NCBI GenBank assembly: GCA_964403525.1
Contig: CAYOGE010000002.1
Location: forward strand, 1-64,000
DNA from: JAJTGZ01 sp964403525
Lineage (GTDB): Bacteria; Planctomycetota; Phycisphaerae; Phycisphaerales; UBA1924
Length of the DNA stretch: 64,000 nucleotides
Direction of reading: 5' to 3'
Positions 42,671-51,250 of the stretch are shown here, in pieces; the first letter of the stretch is position 1, and every line of letters starts with the position of its first letter. Position numbers and translations under genes: made by a program. Under the pieces are notes generated by a model, which worked only from the letters and a program-made list of their open reading frames with translations, was not told the origin of the DNA and did no database searches.

Positions 42671-43732
42671 ATGAAACGCACTTCGAACACGGTCCTCAGT
42701 ACTGCGGCCACGATGGCTGTCCTCGCGTTTGCGGGACTGTCGCTCGCCCAACCGCAACCCGCGACTCCGCCGGCCGCCCACCCCGCCACACCACCCGCGG
42801 GCGTGGACCCGGCGACACACGCGGCACACCTCAAGCAGGCCGCAGACGCACAACCAGGAGCGGCGGGTGACGCGAACGCCGACCTGGTCAATCAGGTCGC
42901 GGCCCTGCGTGCCGAAGTCGCCAAGCTTCAGGCAGCGCTCATGCAGGGACACGCTGCGCAGCCTTCGACCAACACGGGCGGTGGCAGGGGGATGGGAGGG
43001 AGGGGCAGGATGCAAGGGCCCATGGGCAGCGGCCAGATGCAGCCCATGCCGTCGATGCCGCCTCAGCCCATGCCGGGAGCGGGCGGCATGGCCGGCATGT
43101 CGGGGGGTGGAGCTCAACCTGGTGGCGCCGGCATGGGCATGGACCAGATGATGATGGGTGGAATGGGCGGTGGCGCCTCAGGCGGGGGCATGGGCGGCAT
43201 GTCCGGCGGCGGTGGCGGGATGGGCATGGACGGCATGATGAAGATGATGGGCATGGGCAACATGCCGATGGGCGGCGCGGGTAGCCCCGCGGCAATGGCC
43301 ATGCCTTCGGCGCTGCCTGGGTTCCCCGGCGCCTCGCACATCTACCACGTCGGCGCGACCGGGTTCTTCCTTGATCACCCTGAACACATCACCCTGACGG
43401 TCGAGCAGCAGACCGCGCTGAGCCAGAAGAAGGAGCAGGCATTGCTCCAGCAGGCCGAGTTCCAACGGAAGGCCGCGCAGGCCGAGCAGGAGTTGTGGGT
43501 GCTGACCGCGGCCGATCAGCCCGACGCGATGGCGATCGACAAGAAGGTGCAGGAGATCGCCAAACTCCAGGGCGATCAGAGGGTGGCCTTCATCCGCGCT
43601 GTCGGCGAAGCGGCCAAGGTGCTGACGGACGACCAACGTAAGGAACTCACCGGGATGCTCCCGCCCGCGCCGACGCCCATGGCTCCGGCGGCACCCGCTA
43701 TGCCTGCGGGTGGCGGCATGTCGGATATGTGA
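42671..43732 (+). CDS. Met/Gly-rich periplasmic protein, Spy/CpxP-like C-terminus
   Basis: 353 residues. Signal peptide (to FAGLSLAQ), a coiled-coil piece near residues 68-90, then about 110 residues of Gly, Met and Pro with about 28 methionines (for example GMGMDQMMMGG, DGMMKMMGMGNMPMGG). The C-terminal part (about 220-325) is helical, with ITLTVEQQTALSQKKEQALLQQAEF and VLTDDQRKELTGM resembling LTxxQ (Spy/CpxP) proteins. Methionine clusters coordinate Cu(I), so a periplasmic copper sponge or chaperone is likely. No enzyme domain is visible. Confidence 0.65.
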   Translation: MKRTSNTVLSTAATMAVLAFAGLSLAQPQPATPPAAHPATPPAGVDPATHAAHLKQAADAQPGAAGDANADLVNQVAALRAEVAKLQAALMQGHAAQPSTNTGGGRGMGGRGRMQGPMGSGQMQPMPSMPPQPMPGAGGMAGMSGGGAQPGGAGMGMDQMMMGGMGGGASGGGMGGMSGGGGGMGMDGMMKMMGMGNMPMGGAGSPAAMAMPSALPGFPGASHIYHVGATGFFLDHPEHITLTVEQQTALSQKKEQALLQQAEFQRKAAQAEQELWVLTAADQPDAMAIDKKVQEIAKLQGDQRVAFIRAVGEAAKVLTDDQRKELTGMLPPAPTPMAPAAPAMPAGGGMSDM

Positions 43733-43777
43733 GCCGAGCATCCGAGCGATCACACAACGTCCTTTAGGAGATTCAAG

Positions 43778-44122
43778 ATGGGAAATCGAGACAAAACCTG
43801 CACGCCCGGCGGATTGGTCGTGTCCACCCATGCACCCAAGGCCAAACACGTCTTCGTCGCGGGGACATTCAACAAATGGAATCCGACATCTCATCCGCTG
43901 ACGCGCACCGGTGATGGCCACTGGGTGCGGACGCTGGATCTGGCCCCGGGCCGGTACGAGTACAAGTTCGTTGTCGACGGCGAGTGGTGCTGCGAGGTTG
44001 GGTGCGACAAGGTCTATGACGGTTGCCCCGGATGCGTGGCCAACCAGTTCGGGACGATGAACCGCGTCCTTGTGGTCGAGGACCTCTCCGAGCGGGAACT
44101 CCGAGCGCGTCAACTCACCTGA
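43778..44122 (+). CDS. CBM48-like (AMPK glycogen-binding) small protein
   Basis: 114 residues with an AMPK1-CBM pattern: KAKHVFVAGTFNKWNPTSHPLTRTGDGHW then LDLAPGRYEYKFVVDGEW. The two binding Trp residues (W in NKW and W in GHW) are kept. Cysteines cluster at CCEVGCDKVYDGCPGCVAN, unusual for this fold and perhaps metal-binding. No signal peptide is apparent, so it is probably cytoplasmic. It is 9 bp upstream of the HD-GYP gene. Confidence 0.6.
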   Translation: MGNRDKTCTPGGLVVSTHAPKAKHVFVAGTFNKWNPTSHPLTRTGDGHWVRTLDLAPGRYEYKFVVDGEWCCEVGCDKVYDGCPGCVANQFGTMNRVLVVEDLSERELRARQLT

Positions 44123-44131
44123 GGAAGCCGC

Positions 44132-45130
44132 ATGGACCCGGAACAGTCATATCAGGTGCGCAGCGCGTTGGCATGGGCTGCGGTGATCGCCGCCGCCCAC
44201 TTCCTGCTTGGGACGAGCACGCACGCGGTCCACGGGCTGCACATCCTGCTCGGCGGGCTGTTCCTGGTGCCGGTCTTGAAAATGGCGGTGGCGATCGAGC
44301 TGCGCGGCGGCTTGATCGCCGCCGCGGCGGTCAGTGCTCTCTACCTCGCTCACATCCTCTGGTCGTGGCGCAACTCACCAATGGCCAACCAGGACCAATA
44401 CGCGATGATCGGCGTGTACTTCGTCGTCGGCCTGTCGGCAGGTCAACTCGTCAGGAGCGCCAACTTCCGCAAGTGGCAACGCGACGAGGTCATCCGCAGG
44501 TCGCGGCAAGCGGAAATGGTCCAGGGGCTCACGGGGCTGCTCTCCGCCCTCGCTGTGCGCGATGCGGAAACGCTCGCCCATAGTCGGCGTGTGGCCAGCG
44601 TCGCCGTGAAGATCGGATCGCGCATGGGTCTTGATGCGGACGCGACCGTTCGGTTGAGATTGGCGGCGCTCGTGCATGACATCGGCAAGACCGGACTCTC
44701 CGATGACATCCTCTTCAAGAACGGCGCGCTCACCGAGGAGCAGACCGCGCGCATGCGGGAGCATGTGGATATCGCGGTGGGGATGCTCCGTCCAATCGCC
44801 GGCACCGAGGACATCGCACGAATCGTCTCCATGCACCACGAGTGCCCAGACGGGAGCGGGTACCCCAAGGGTCTCGCCGGGGACGCGATCGCCCCGGAAG
44901 CCCGCGCTCTTCGCGTCGCGGATGTGTTCGCAGCACTCACGGAGCCGCGACCATACCACACGCCCCTCGCCGTTGACGACGCCCTGTCGCACATGGAAGG
45001 TTTGGCCGGCACCAAGGTAGATGCGGCGGCGCTCGCTTTGCTCAAATCGGTTGTCCACGACTCTGGTGACCGATCGCTCTTCGAGGACCCCGAAACCGCC
45101 CCAGCCGCGGGCCTAGGAGCACGCGCATGA
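44132..45130 (+). CDS. Membrane HD-GYP domain phosphodiesterase
   Basis: 332 residues with several N-terminal hydrophobic segments (about 10-30, 35-55, 61-78, 90-107), then a cytoplasmic HD-GYP domain, residues about 135-320. HDIGK is at 182-186 and HHECPDGSGYPKG (GYP at 243-245) is complete, so c-di-GMP hydrolysis is expected. Overlaps the next gene by 4 nt (ATGA) and is therefore translationally coupled to the electron-transfer genes. The membrane part has no named sensor domain. It could tune the neighbouring genes or respond to membrane stress. Confidence 0.8.
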   Translation: MDPEQSYQVRSALAWAAVIAAAHFLLGTSTHAVHGLHILLGGLFLVPVLKMAVAIELRGGLIAAAAVSALYLAHILWSWRNSPMANQDQYAMIGVYFVVGLSAGQLVRSANFRKWQRDEVIRRSRQAEMVQGLTGLLSALAVRDAETLAHSRRVASVAVKIGSRMGLDADATVRLRLAALVHDIGKTGLSDDILFKNGALTEEQTARMREHVDIAVGMLRPIAGTEDIARIVSMHHECPDGSGYPKGLAGDAIAPEARALRVADVFAALTEPRPYHTPLAVDDALSHMEGLAGTKVDAAALALLKSVVHDSGDRSLFEDPETAPAAGLGARA

Positions 45131-46881
45131 CGCGAGAGTTCCGAGTTTGTCTAGCGGGCGTGTCCCTGCTCATCGGAGCGGCTCTGGCCAACGGTCAAGT
45201 GAGCCCCGAAGAGCACGCCAAGCACCACCCGGCTCCCGCCCCCGCCGGTGGCCAACCCGCGGGACAGCAGCCGTCGCCGCCAGGCCCGGGGGCGGGCGGC
45301 ATGATGGAGGGCATGGGGGAGATGATGAAGAACATGGGCGCGCCCCCGCCCAAGGCGCTCTACCCGTCGCTGATGGACCTGCCCAACCTTCCGCCCGAGA
45401 AGCGTGATGAGGTACAACGTGCCGCCCACGAGCGGATGAAGAGCGGTACGGACCTCTTGGCACAAGGGCTGGACCAGCTTGTCAAGGCCGCGCCCACGAC
45501 CGACTACGCGGCGATGCAGGAGGCGGTCGCCAAGCTCCGCGAAGGTCTGGCACGATTTGACAGCGGCTTGGCGGCGCACCGGGCGATCGCCGAAGGCAAA
45601 GACCCGCGGGCGCTGGCGATGCAGTGGTTCAAGGGTCAGATGAACCTGCCCGGTCCGCCGACAGCGACGGCCACGCACGGCGTGTGGGGCATGTCGTGGG
45701 AGCACCTGGTCGGCATGGCGATCCTAATCGCCTTCGCGGCGGCGATGATCGTGATGTACTTCTTCAAGATGCAACGGGCCGCCAAGCTCCTGCAACAACT
45801 CGCGACCGCGCCACCCCGCTCCTGGGGCGGCTCGCTGCGGGTCACCCGGGTCTTCGCGGAGACGCCGGCGATCAAGACCTTCCGGCTCGTCGATCCCGCC
45901 GGCGGCCCAATCCCCTTCACTTTCCTGGCTGGGCAGTTCCTGACGCTGACGATCGCCAAGGACGGGCGAACCGTCAAACGCTCTTACACCATCGCATCGT
46001 CACCGGCGCAGCGAGATTACGTCGAGATCACCGTCAAACGCGAGGACCAGGGGGTCGTCTCACGGTACCTCTGCGACGAGGTCAAAGAGGGTGCGCTGCT
46101 CCAGGTGGCCGCGCCCCAGGGCGTCTTCACCTTCACGGGCACCGAGTCCGACAGCATCGTGCTCATCGGCGCCGGCGTGGGTGCCACGCCGCTCATGAGC
46201 GTGGTCCGCTTCCTCACCGACCGCGGCTGGCCCAAGCCGATCTACTTCGTGCTCTCGTTCCGCACGCCCGAGGAATACCTCTTCCGCGAGGAAATCGAGT
46301 ACCTCCAGCGGCGTCACCCCAACCTGCACGTATCCCCCACCATGAGCCGTGCGGACGGCACGGGTGGGGCGGCATGGACAGGGGCCAAGGGACGGCTGAG
46401 CAAGGAGTTCATCACCCAGAGCGTTCCCGACCTCACCAAGCGGCGCATCCATGTGTGCGGCCCCGCGGCCATGATGGACTCAGCGCGTGCGATCCTTCTG
46501 GAGTTGGGTGTCCCGAGCGACCGGATTCGGGCCGAGGCGTTTGGTCCCGCGGAGAAGCCGCACGAGCGGCAGGCCGCGGTGCAGGCGGCGATGGCCGAGG
46601 CCCCATCCGCCGCCACGCCCCTCCCCCAGGTCGCGTTCACGATCTCGGGCAAGGCCGCTCCGCTCCCGCCCGATACGACCGTGCTCGAAGCCGCCGAGCA
46701 CGTCGGCGTCTCGATCGACGCCTCCTGCCGCGCCGGCACCTGCGGCACATGCAAGGTCAGGCTCCTGAAAGGCTCGGTGACGATGGCCGTCGAGGACTCG
46801 CTCGCGGCGGACGAAAAAGCCCGGGGGATCATCCTCGCGTGCCAGGCCAAGGCCACTGCAAACATCGAAGTGGAGGCATAG
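45127..46881 (+). CDS. Membrane-anchored FNR-ferredoxin oxidoreductase
   Basis: 584 residues. Signal peptide (1-24), His/Pro/Gly-rich then Met-rich stretch (GGMMEGMGEMMKNMG), helical periplasmic domain (about 78-180), one TM helix at 193-213. Then a ferredoxin-reductase FAD domain with RSYTIASSP (285-293), an NAD(P) domain with GAGVGATPLMS (348-358) and CGPAAMM, and a plant-type [2Fe-2S] domain with C534, C539, C542 and C572. Topology puts the redox domains in the cytoplasm. It likely takes electrons from NAD(P)H and passes them to the cytochrome b encoded 3 bp downstream. Confidence 0.8.
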   Translation: MTREFRVCLAGVSLLIGAALANGQVSPEEHAKHHPAPAPAGGQPAGQQPSPPGPGAGGMMEGMGEMMKNMGAPPPKALYPSLMDLPNLPPEKRDEVQRAAHERMKSGTDLLAQGLDQLVKAAPTTDYAAMQEAVAKLREGLARFDSGLAAHRAIAEGKDPRALAMQWFKGQMNLPGPPTATATHGVWGMSWEHLVGMAILIAFAAAMIVMYFFKMQRAAKLLQQLATAPPRSWGGSLRVTRVFAETPAIKTFRLVDPAGGPIPFTFLAGQFLTLTIAKDGRTVKRSYTIASSPAQRDYVEITVKREDQGVVSRYLCDEVKEGALLQVAAPQGVFTFTGTESDSIVLIGAGVGATPLMSVVRFLTDRGWPKPIYFVLSFRTPEEYLFREEIEYLQRRHPNLHVSPTMSRADGTGGAAWTGAKGRLSKEFITQSVPDLTKRRIHVCGPAAMMDSARAILLELGVPSDRIRAEAFGPAEKPHERQAAVQAAMAEAPSAATPLPQVAFTISGKAAPLPPDTTVLEAAEHVGVSIDASCRAGTCGTCKVRLLKGSVTMAVEDSLAADEKARGIILACQAKATANIEVEA

Positions 46882-46884
46882 CCA

Positions 46885-47646
46885 ATGCAGGAACGCGAAC
46901 GCCCCATTGTGACCGGCCTCGTCCTGCTCCTGGTGGTGCTGACGCTGGGCTTCTACATCCACCGCGACCCGCGATTCCCCGGAAGTCTGACGGGCGGGGT
47001 GCTGGGGATCTCCGCCGCGACGCTGATGCTGGTGCCACTGGTCTACCTGTTTATCAAGCGCATCCCGCCGCTGAAGCGAGCCGTGACGCCCGCGGTGTCG
47101 ATGCGAACGCTGCTGGCGATCCACATCTACGCGGGCGTGCTCGCCCCGATCCTGGGCATCCTGCACAGCGGCCACAAGTTCCAGAGCCCCCTGGGGATCG
47201 CGCTGACCACGATGATGGTCATCGTGGCGCTCAGCGGCTTCGTCGGCCGCTACCTCATGGCCCAGATCACGGCGGGCGCCCGCGACCAGCAGCAACTCCT
47301 CAGCGGCCTGCGCCGCGAGTACGACCGCGTTGCGGACGACCTGGTGCAGAGCCCCGACCAGGCGGCGACCCTGCGACCACTCGCGGGCTTCTTCACGCGG
47401 CTTGCCGCACCATTCTTCGTGCGAGACAGGTCCGGGCCGTCGGGCACTGCCCCAGCGGCGGTCCGTGCCCTGCGGCTTTCCGAGTCGATGGCGGACCTGG
47501 AATACGCGATCAAGACCCGCGAAGTCGCCAAGGCCGCCTTCGGCCGATGGCTCGCGTGCCACATCATTATCGCGATCGTCCTGTACGCGCTGCTGGCGGT
47601 GCACGTGTGGTCGGTGTGGTACTTCGGAATCCGGTGGCTCACATGA
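46885..47646 (+). CDS. Diheme cytochrome b-like membrane protein
   Basis: 253 residues, with four to five hydrophobic segments. Two pairs of His are spaced 14 apart: H80/H94 and H226/H240, in IHIYAGVLAPILGILH and CHIIIAIVLYALLAVH. This is the classical pattern of helices that bind two b hemes across the membrane. H97 is close by too. It overlaps the next gene by 4 nt. Probably accepts electrons from the FNR-ferredoxin and passes them to the heptaheme cytochrome c in the periplasm. Confidence 0.72.
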   Translation: MQERERPIVTGLVLLLVVLTLGFYIHRDPRFPGSLTGGVLGISAATLMLVPLVYLFIKRIPPLKRAVTPAVSMRTLLAIHIYAGVLAPILGILHSGHKFQSPLGIALTTMMVIVALSGFVGRYLMAQITAGARDQQQLLSGLRREYDRVADDLVQSPDQAATLRPLAGFFTRLAAPFFVRDRSGPSGTAPAAVRALRLSESMADLEYAIKTREVAKAAFGRWLACHIIIAIVLYALLAVHVWSVWYFGIRWLT

Positions 47647-48407
47647 AGATGATCGAAGTCATCTACGGGGTCGTGACCGCTGCCGCCCTCGGCGCGGCGG
47701 TCGCTGTCCCCTACCTCACCCACGAGCAGGGCTCAAGGTCCGTGCCCGGCTGGCAGCGCATGGTCAACCCGGGCACGCTCTCCGTCAAGCACCAGTTCCT
47801 TGCTGCTGATTGCGAGTCCTGCCACACACCGCACCAGGGCATCGTGGCCGACAAGTGCATCGCCTGCCACGCCAACAACCAGTCGCTCCTCTCCAAGCAG
47901 ACGACGGCCTTTCACGCGGATATCGGAGACTGCCGCGGCTGCCACGTCGAGCACCAGGGCATGGCCACGCGCCCGACCACGATGGACCACACGGTCCTCG
48001 CAGCGATCGGCGTGAAGATGCACCCGCTCCCGCCCGGCGTCTCCCTCGCGTCCCTCCCCATCGCCCACCCGCGCATCCGGCCCGAGGAAACCGCCCTCGA
48101 CTGCAACGCCTGCCACGCGAACCAGGACCCGCACCGCACGCTCTTCGGAACGGATTGTGCCTCGTGCCACGCCGCCAGCATCGCCCAAGGCGGCTGGACC
48201 ATCCCCGAGTTCCGCCACCCATCCCCGCTCTCGACCGACTGCAACCAGTGCCATCAAGCCCCGCCGAGCCATTACATGGAGCACTTCCAGATGGTGTCCA
48301 TGACCGTGGCCCGCGTGGAGCACGCGGATGTGTCGCAGTGCTTCCTCTGCCACCAGACCAATGCGTGGAACGACATCAAGGGGGTCGGGTGGTACAAGCA
48401 CCATTGA
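47643..48407 (+). CDS. Heptaheme cytochrome c
   Basis: 254 residues with an N-terminal membrane anchor or signal (residues 4-25), and seven CxxCH motifs at positions 57, 72, 97, 154, 172, 200 and 233. Numerous additional His residues (for example HQG, HVEHQG, HPRIRPEE, HYMEHF) could give bis-His ligation as in class III cytochromes c and NrfA-linked carriers. Start ATG 47643 overlaps the cytochrome b stop. No catalytic motif is visible. It would be the periplasmic end of the conduit; acceptor unknown. Confidence 0.82.
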   Translation: MKMIEVIYGVVTAAALGAAVAVPYLTHEQGSRSVPGWQRMVNPGTLSVKHQFLAADCESCHTPHQGIVADKCIACHANNQSLLSKQTTAFHADIGDCRGCHVEHQGMATRPTTMDHTVLAAIGVKMHPLPPGVSLASLPIAHPRIRPEETALDCNACHANQDPHRTLFGTDCASCHAASIAQGGWTIPEFRHPSPLSTDCNQCHQAPPSHYMEHFQMVSMTVARVEHADVSQCFLCHQTNAWNDIKGVGWYKHH

Positions 48408-48478
48408 CACCGGCAAAGGACCTGCCGACGAACGGTCGGACCACATCGCCCGGAGTCTCGTCCGAAAGAAGGCACGCC

Positions 48479-48955
48479 ATGAGTCACGGAATGGTTGGAA
48501 AGCACCGGATGCGAGATGCAGGAGGGCGTGACCGCTGTGAGCGCAAGCATCGTGACTTCCCCGCAAGAGCGCAACCGCAACGGACGGCGCGGCACCTCGT
48601 GACCGCGGCCGTAGTGGCAATCGCTGGCCTCATCGCCGTTTCCGCCATTGTGTTGACACTGCAAGTACCGGACCAACAGAGCGGTGCGTCTGCTGCCAAG
48701 CGTTCCACACTACCTCCTTTGCTGTTCGACTCGCCCGTCATGGCAGGCTTGCCGCCTCCAGGCCCCTCGACACGCGTGCCTGTAAATCAGGTTGACCGGT
48801 TCACGGGCAAACCGATCACTGCGTCCTCACCGACCATTCCGTACAAGGGCTATGTCGTAGCCTTCTGCTGTCCCCACAGCACCGGCTACCGCGGCGGGTG
48901 GGACCGCCTCAGCGAGGCGGAGAAGGACACCTATGTCCGCGGTTTCCTCAAATAA
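48479..48955 (+). CDS. Membrane-anchored YHS-like protein
   Basis: 158 residues: basic N-terminus, one TM helix (about 40-62), then a periplasmic part ending in DRFTGKPITASSPTIPYKGYVVAFCCPHSTGYRGGWDRLSEAEKDTYVRGF. This resembles YHS/heavy-metal-domain proteins (TGKPI...YKGK...FCC...W..L...EK..Y), with the CC pair in place. Role unknown, metal binding plausible. AAGAAGG precedes ATG 48479. Confidence 0.5.
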   Translation: MSHGMVGKHRMRDAGGRDRCERKHRDFPARAQPQRTARHLVTAAVVAIAGLIAVSAIVLTLQVPDQQSGASAAKRSTLPPLLFDSPVMAGLPPPGPSTRVPVNQVDRFTGKPITASSPTIPYKGYVVAFCCPHSTGYRGGWDRLSEAEKDTYVRGFLK

Positions 48956-48978
48956 GAACGATCTCTATGGAGCAGAAC

Positions 48979-49458
48979 ATGCACAAACACCATCAATCGT
49001 GCCCGTGCACAGCCCCGGAGGGGACTGGACTTAACGGGCCGAATCGTCAGTTCCGGCGGATCGGCATCGTCGCCGGCGATCTTTTCTTCCTGGCCTTGGT
49101 CGGTGCCGGATCAATGGTGGCGATGCACATGGCGCACATGACCGAATGGGGCTTCGCTGTGGAGGTGGCGATCGGCATGGTGGTCGCGATGTTGGTCCAG
49201 ATCGTTCTGGCGTGGCTAGCCGCTCCGCTGCTCGGCTCCATTGAAACGATGGTGCCGTCGATGCTCGTGGCCATGATTGCACCGATGGTGATCTGCCTCC
49301 TGCACGGCAGCGGATGCGAACTCTCCTGGTCAGGAGCGCTTCTAATCGGCGCTGCCTCCGGCGTTTTCGCTTCTTCTTTTCTTGCTGTGTACGGCGCGTC
49401 GTGTCGGCGCTGGGCCCTCACGGCGGGAGGCACCACTTCTGGAAGGGCACACCCATGA
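48979..49458 (+). CDS. Small Met-rich inner-membrane protein
   Basis: 159 residues from ATG 48979, with GGAG 6 nt upstream; ATG 48967 is also possible. Begins with HKHHQSCPC (possible metal ligands), then four hydrophobic segments (GIVAGDLFFLALVGAGSM, WGFAVEVAIGMVVAMLVQIV, PSMLVAMIAPMVICLL, GALLIGAASGVFASSF). Several Met and His face the membrane region. The stop overlaps the methyltransferase ATG. Function unknown; topology suggests a transporter or an assembly protein. Confidence 0.5.
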   Translation: MHKHHQSCPCTAPEGTGLNGPNRQFRRIGIVAGDLFFLALVGAGSMVAMHMAHMTEWGFAVEVAIGMVVAMLVQIVLAWLAAPLLGSIETMVPSMLVAMIAPMVICLLHGSGCELSWSGALLIGAASGVFASSFLAVYGASCRRWALTAGGTTSGRAHP

Positions 49459-50192
49459 CTATCGCCTGGGATTGGCGCGTGCGGTTCTACGACTTTCGCG
49501 AGGCCTCGTGCTTCCGGCGCGGCCCGGCCAAGGCCGCACTGTTCGCCGACATGCGAGGCAAGGTGCTCTTCGTAGCCGCCGGCACTGGCACGGACTTTGC
49601 CGCGTTCCCGCCGGGCATGGACATCACCGCGATCGATATCAGCGACGAGATGCTTCGCCGCGCGGCCAAACGGGCGCGGGCCTACAACGGAACCCTGCGC
49701 CTGCTCAAGGCCGATGCCTTGGCCCTCCCCTTCCCGGACAGTTCGTTCGACACCGTGGTCACTTCCTGCACCATGTGCTCGGTCCCTGACCCAGTGCGGG
49801 CCTTGCGCGAGCTGAATCGAGTGCTGTGCCCGGAAGGGCGGCTGCTCATGTTCGAGCATGTGCGCAGCCGCCAGTTCCTGCTGGGATGGACGCTGGACCT
49901 GATGACTTTGTGGACTCGCCGCACCGGAACGGAGATGAACCGCGACACGCTCACCAACACCAGGACGGCAGGGTTCCGGATCACAGACGTCCAGAGCGAG
50001 TACTTGGACATCATCTTGGCGGTACGGGCAGTGAGGGCGACGGCCGACCCACCTCTGGCAGCGTCAACCCGGTATGCGTCAGCACAGTCACGCACAGACG
50101 GACATGTCACCACGCCCCGTGTTGTCATTTCTCGATCATCCGAACAGTACTCAAAGAGTCCCACAGCATCCGCATCATCGGCCCCAGTCTGA
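49455..50192 (+). CDS. METTL7-like SAM methyltransferase
   Basis: 245 residues. The glycine-rich SAM motif is VLFVAAGTGTDFAAF with IDISDEMLRRA after it. Then ALPFPDSSFDTVVTSCTMCSVPDPVRALRELNRVLCPEGRLLMFEHVRS matches METTL7/phosphatidylethanolamine-methyltransferase-like proteins. Some METTL7 proteins methylate thiols. The last 40 residues are polar and lack homology. Start ATG overlaps the preceding stop. No evidence for an arsenic methyltransferase (no ArsM Cys triad). Its substrate is not known. Confidence 0.65.
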   Translation: MTIAWDWRVRFYDFREASCFRRGPAKAALFADMRGKVLFVAAGTGTDFAAFPPGMDITAIDISDEMLRRAAKRARAYNGTLRLLKADALALPFPDSSFDTVVTSCTMCSVPDPVRALRELNRVLCPEGRLLMFEHVRSRQFLLGWTLDLMTLWTRRTGTEMNRDTLTNTRTAGFRITDVQSEYLDIILAVRAVRATADPPLAASTRYASAQSRTDGHVTTPRVVISRSSEQYSKSPTASASSAPV

Positions 50193-50241
50193 TAGCTCAT
50201 TCACCGGGCCAGTCCAGCCGGCCCCCAACAAGGAGTATCGC

Positions 50242-50583
50242 ATGAAGTCTCGCATCCACAGTTCAATCCCATTCACCGTACTCGCGGCCTGCGGCCTGAC
50301 GCTGGGTGGCTGCCAGAGCGACAAACACATGATGACCGATGCCGCCACTGGCAAGACGATCGTCTGCCAGGAGTGCTATGACGCGGTGACCGCGGCCCAC
50401 CGCGACCACCCGGCCTCAACCACGAGCGGCATTCAAACGCTCCGCACCTACCAATGCCCCTGTTGCAAGACTGAGATGTCCGTCTACATCCAGAACGGCA
50501 TGCACATGGTCAAGTGCGGCGGCTGCGCCAAGGAAGGCGTCGCGTGGGATAAGTGCGCTCCTCCCAACAGCGCCGCGAAGTGA
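50242..50583 (+). CDS. Zinc-ribbon-like lipoprotein, paralogue of 40055
   Basis: 113 residues. Lipobox LGGC, DKHMMTD like the 40055 protein, and cysteine pairs CQEC, CPCC, CGGC with a further C in AWDKCAPP. Start ATG 50242 has AAGGAG 9 nt upstream; the longer frame to 50074 overlaps the methyltransferase gene. Probably an outer-membrane lipoprotein binding metals. Sequence identity with 40055 is clear in the pattern of cysteines and the region around HMV(K) and YDQI/YDAV. Confidence 0.65.
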   Translation: MKSRIHSSIPFTVLAACGLTLGGCQSDKHMMTDAATGKTIVCQECYDAVTAAHRDHPASTTSGIQTLRTYQCPCCKTEMSVYIQNGMHMVKCGGCAKEGVAWDKCAPPNSAAK

Positions 50584-50637
50584 CGGGCCCTGCACCCGAA
50601 ACTACGGGTTCGCTGTCCAATCAAAGGAGGATCATCC

Positions 50638-51156
50638 ATGAAATTGTTCCTGACTATTGCGGTCGCCATCAGCGCGGTCGTGTCCATCGCGATGCTCTCG
50701 TCGTGTTCCGAGACCAAGGCCGCTGCGGGCCCGACCGGCGGTGACATCGTTCCGATTCAGAACGGCACAACCAAGGCCGAGGTCGTTACCAACGCCGACA
50801 CGGGCGAAGTCATTGTCCACACCTGGGACCAGGGGCCCCGAAACCCCATGCCCATTGACGGTCAGCCGATGACCCTCGGCAGCGGAGACAGCTCCTTGGA
50901 GTTGATGCCCCACCCGCTCGCCTCCGACCCGCCGGGCAAGTGCAGTCGTTTCTACGGCCAGGCCGACTGGATGCGTGGCGGATCGATCAAGACCGGGTGG
51001 CTCCGTTGCTGCGGCGGCCAAGGCACACGCCAGGACTTCCCGTGGACGAATTGCTGGTCCGGCGGTCGCACGCACAGTCAGGTATGGACGGAGATGGGCG
51101 AACACCGACGGGGGATGGGCGGGCCGATGGGTCCGGGAAGGGATGGACATCGCTGA
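50638..51156 (+). CDS. Lipoprotein of unknown function
   Basis: 172 residues. Lipobox MLSSC after a short hydrophobic signal. Then a short beta-rich region (AEVVTNADTGEVIVHTWDQ), a Cys-containing segment (PGKCSRFYGQAD, LRCCGGQGT, FPWTNCW) and a Gly/Met/Arg tail. The four Cys could bind metal or form disulfides. AAAGGAGGATCATCC precedes ATG. No family recognised. Confidence 0.5.
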   Translation: MKLFLTIAVAISAVVSIAMLSSCSETKAAAGPTGGDIVPIQNGTTKAEVVTNADTGEVIVHTWDQGPRNPMPIDGQPMTLGSGDSSLELMPHPLASDPPGKCSRFYGQADWMRGGSIKTGWLRCCGGQGTRQDFPWTNCWSGGRTHSQVWTEMGEHRRGMGGPMGPGRDGHR

Positions 51157-51250
51157 GCCACGCCAACGACCGATGAGCCCTCCATTGTGAGTGTCCGGCG
51201 GATGCTTCGTGCAGGCCGACATGGGAGGTTCTCCGCTCGGCGAAGCCGTG

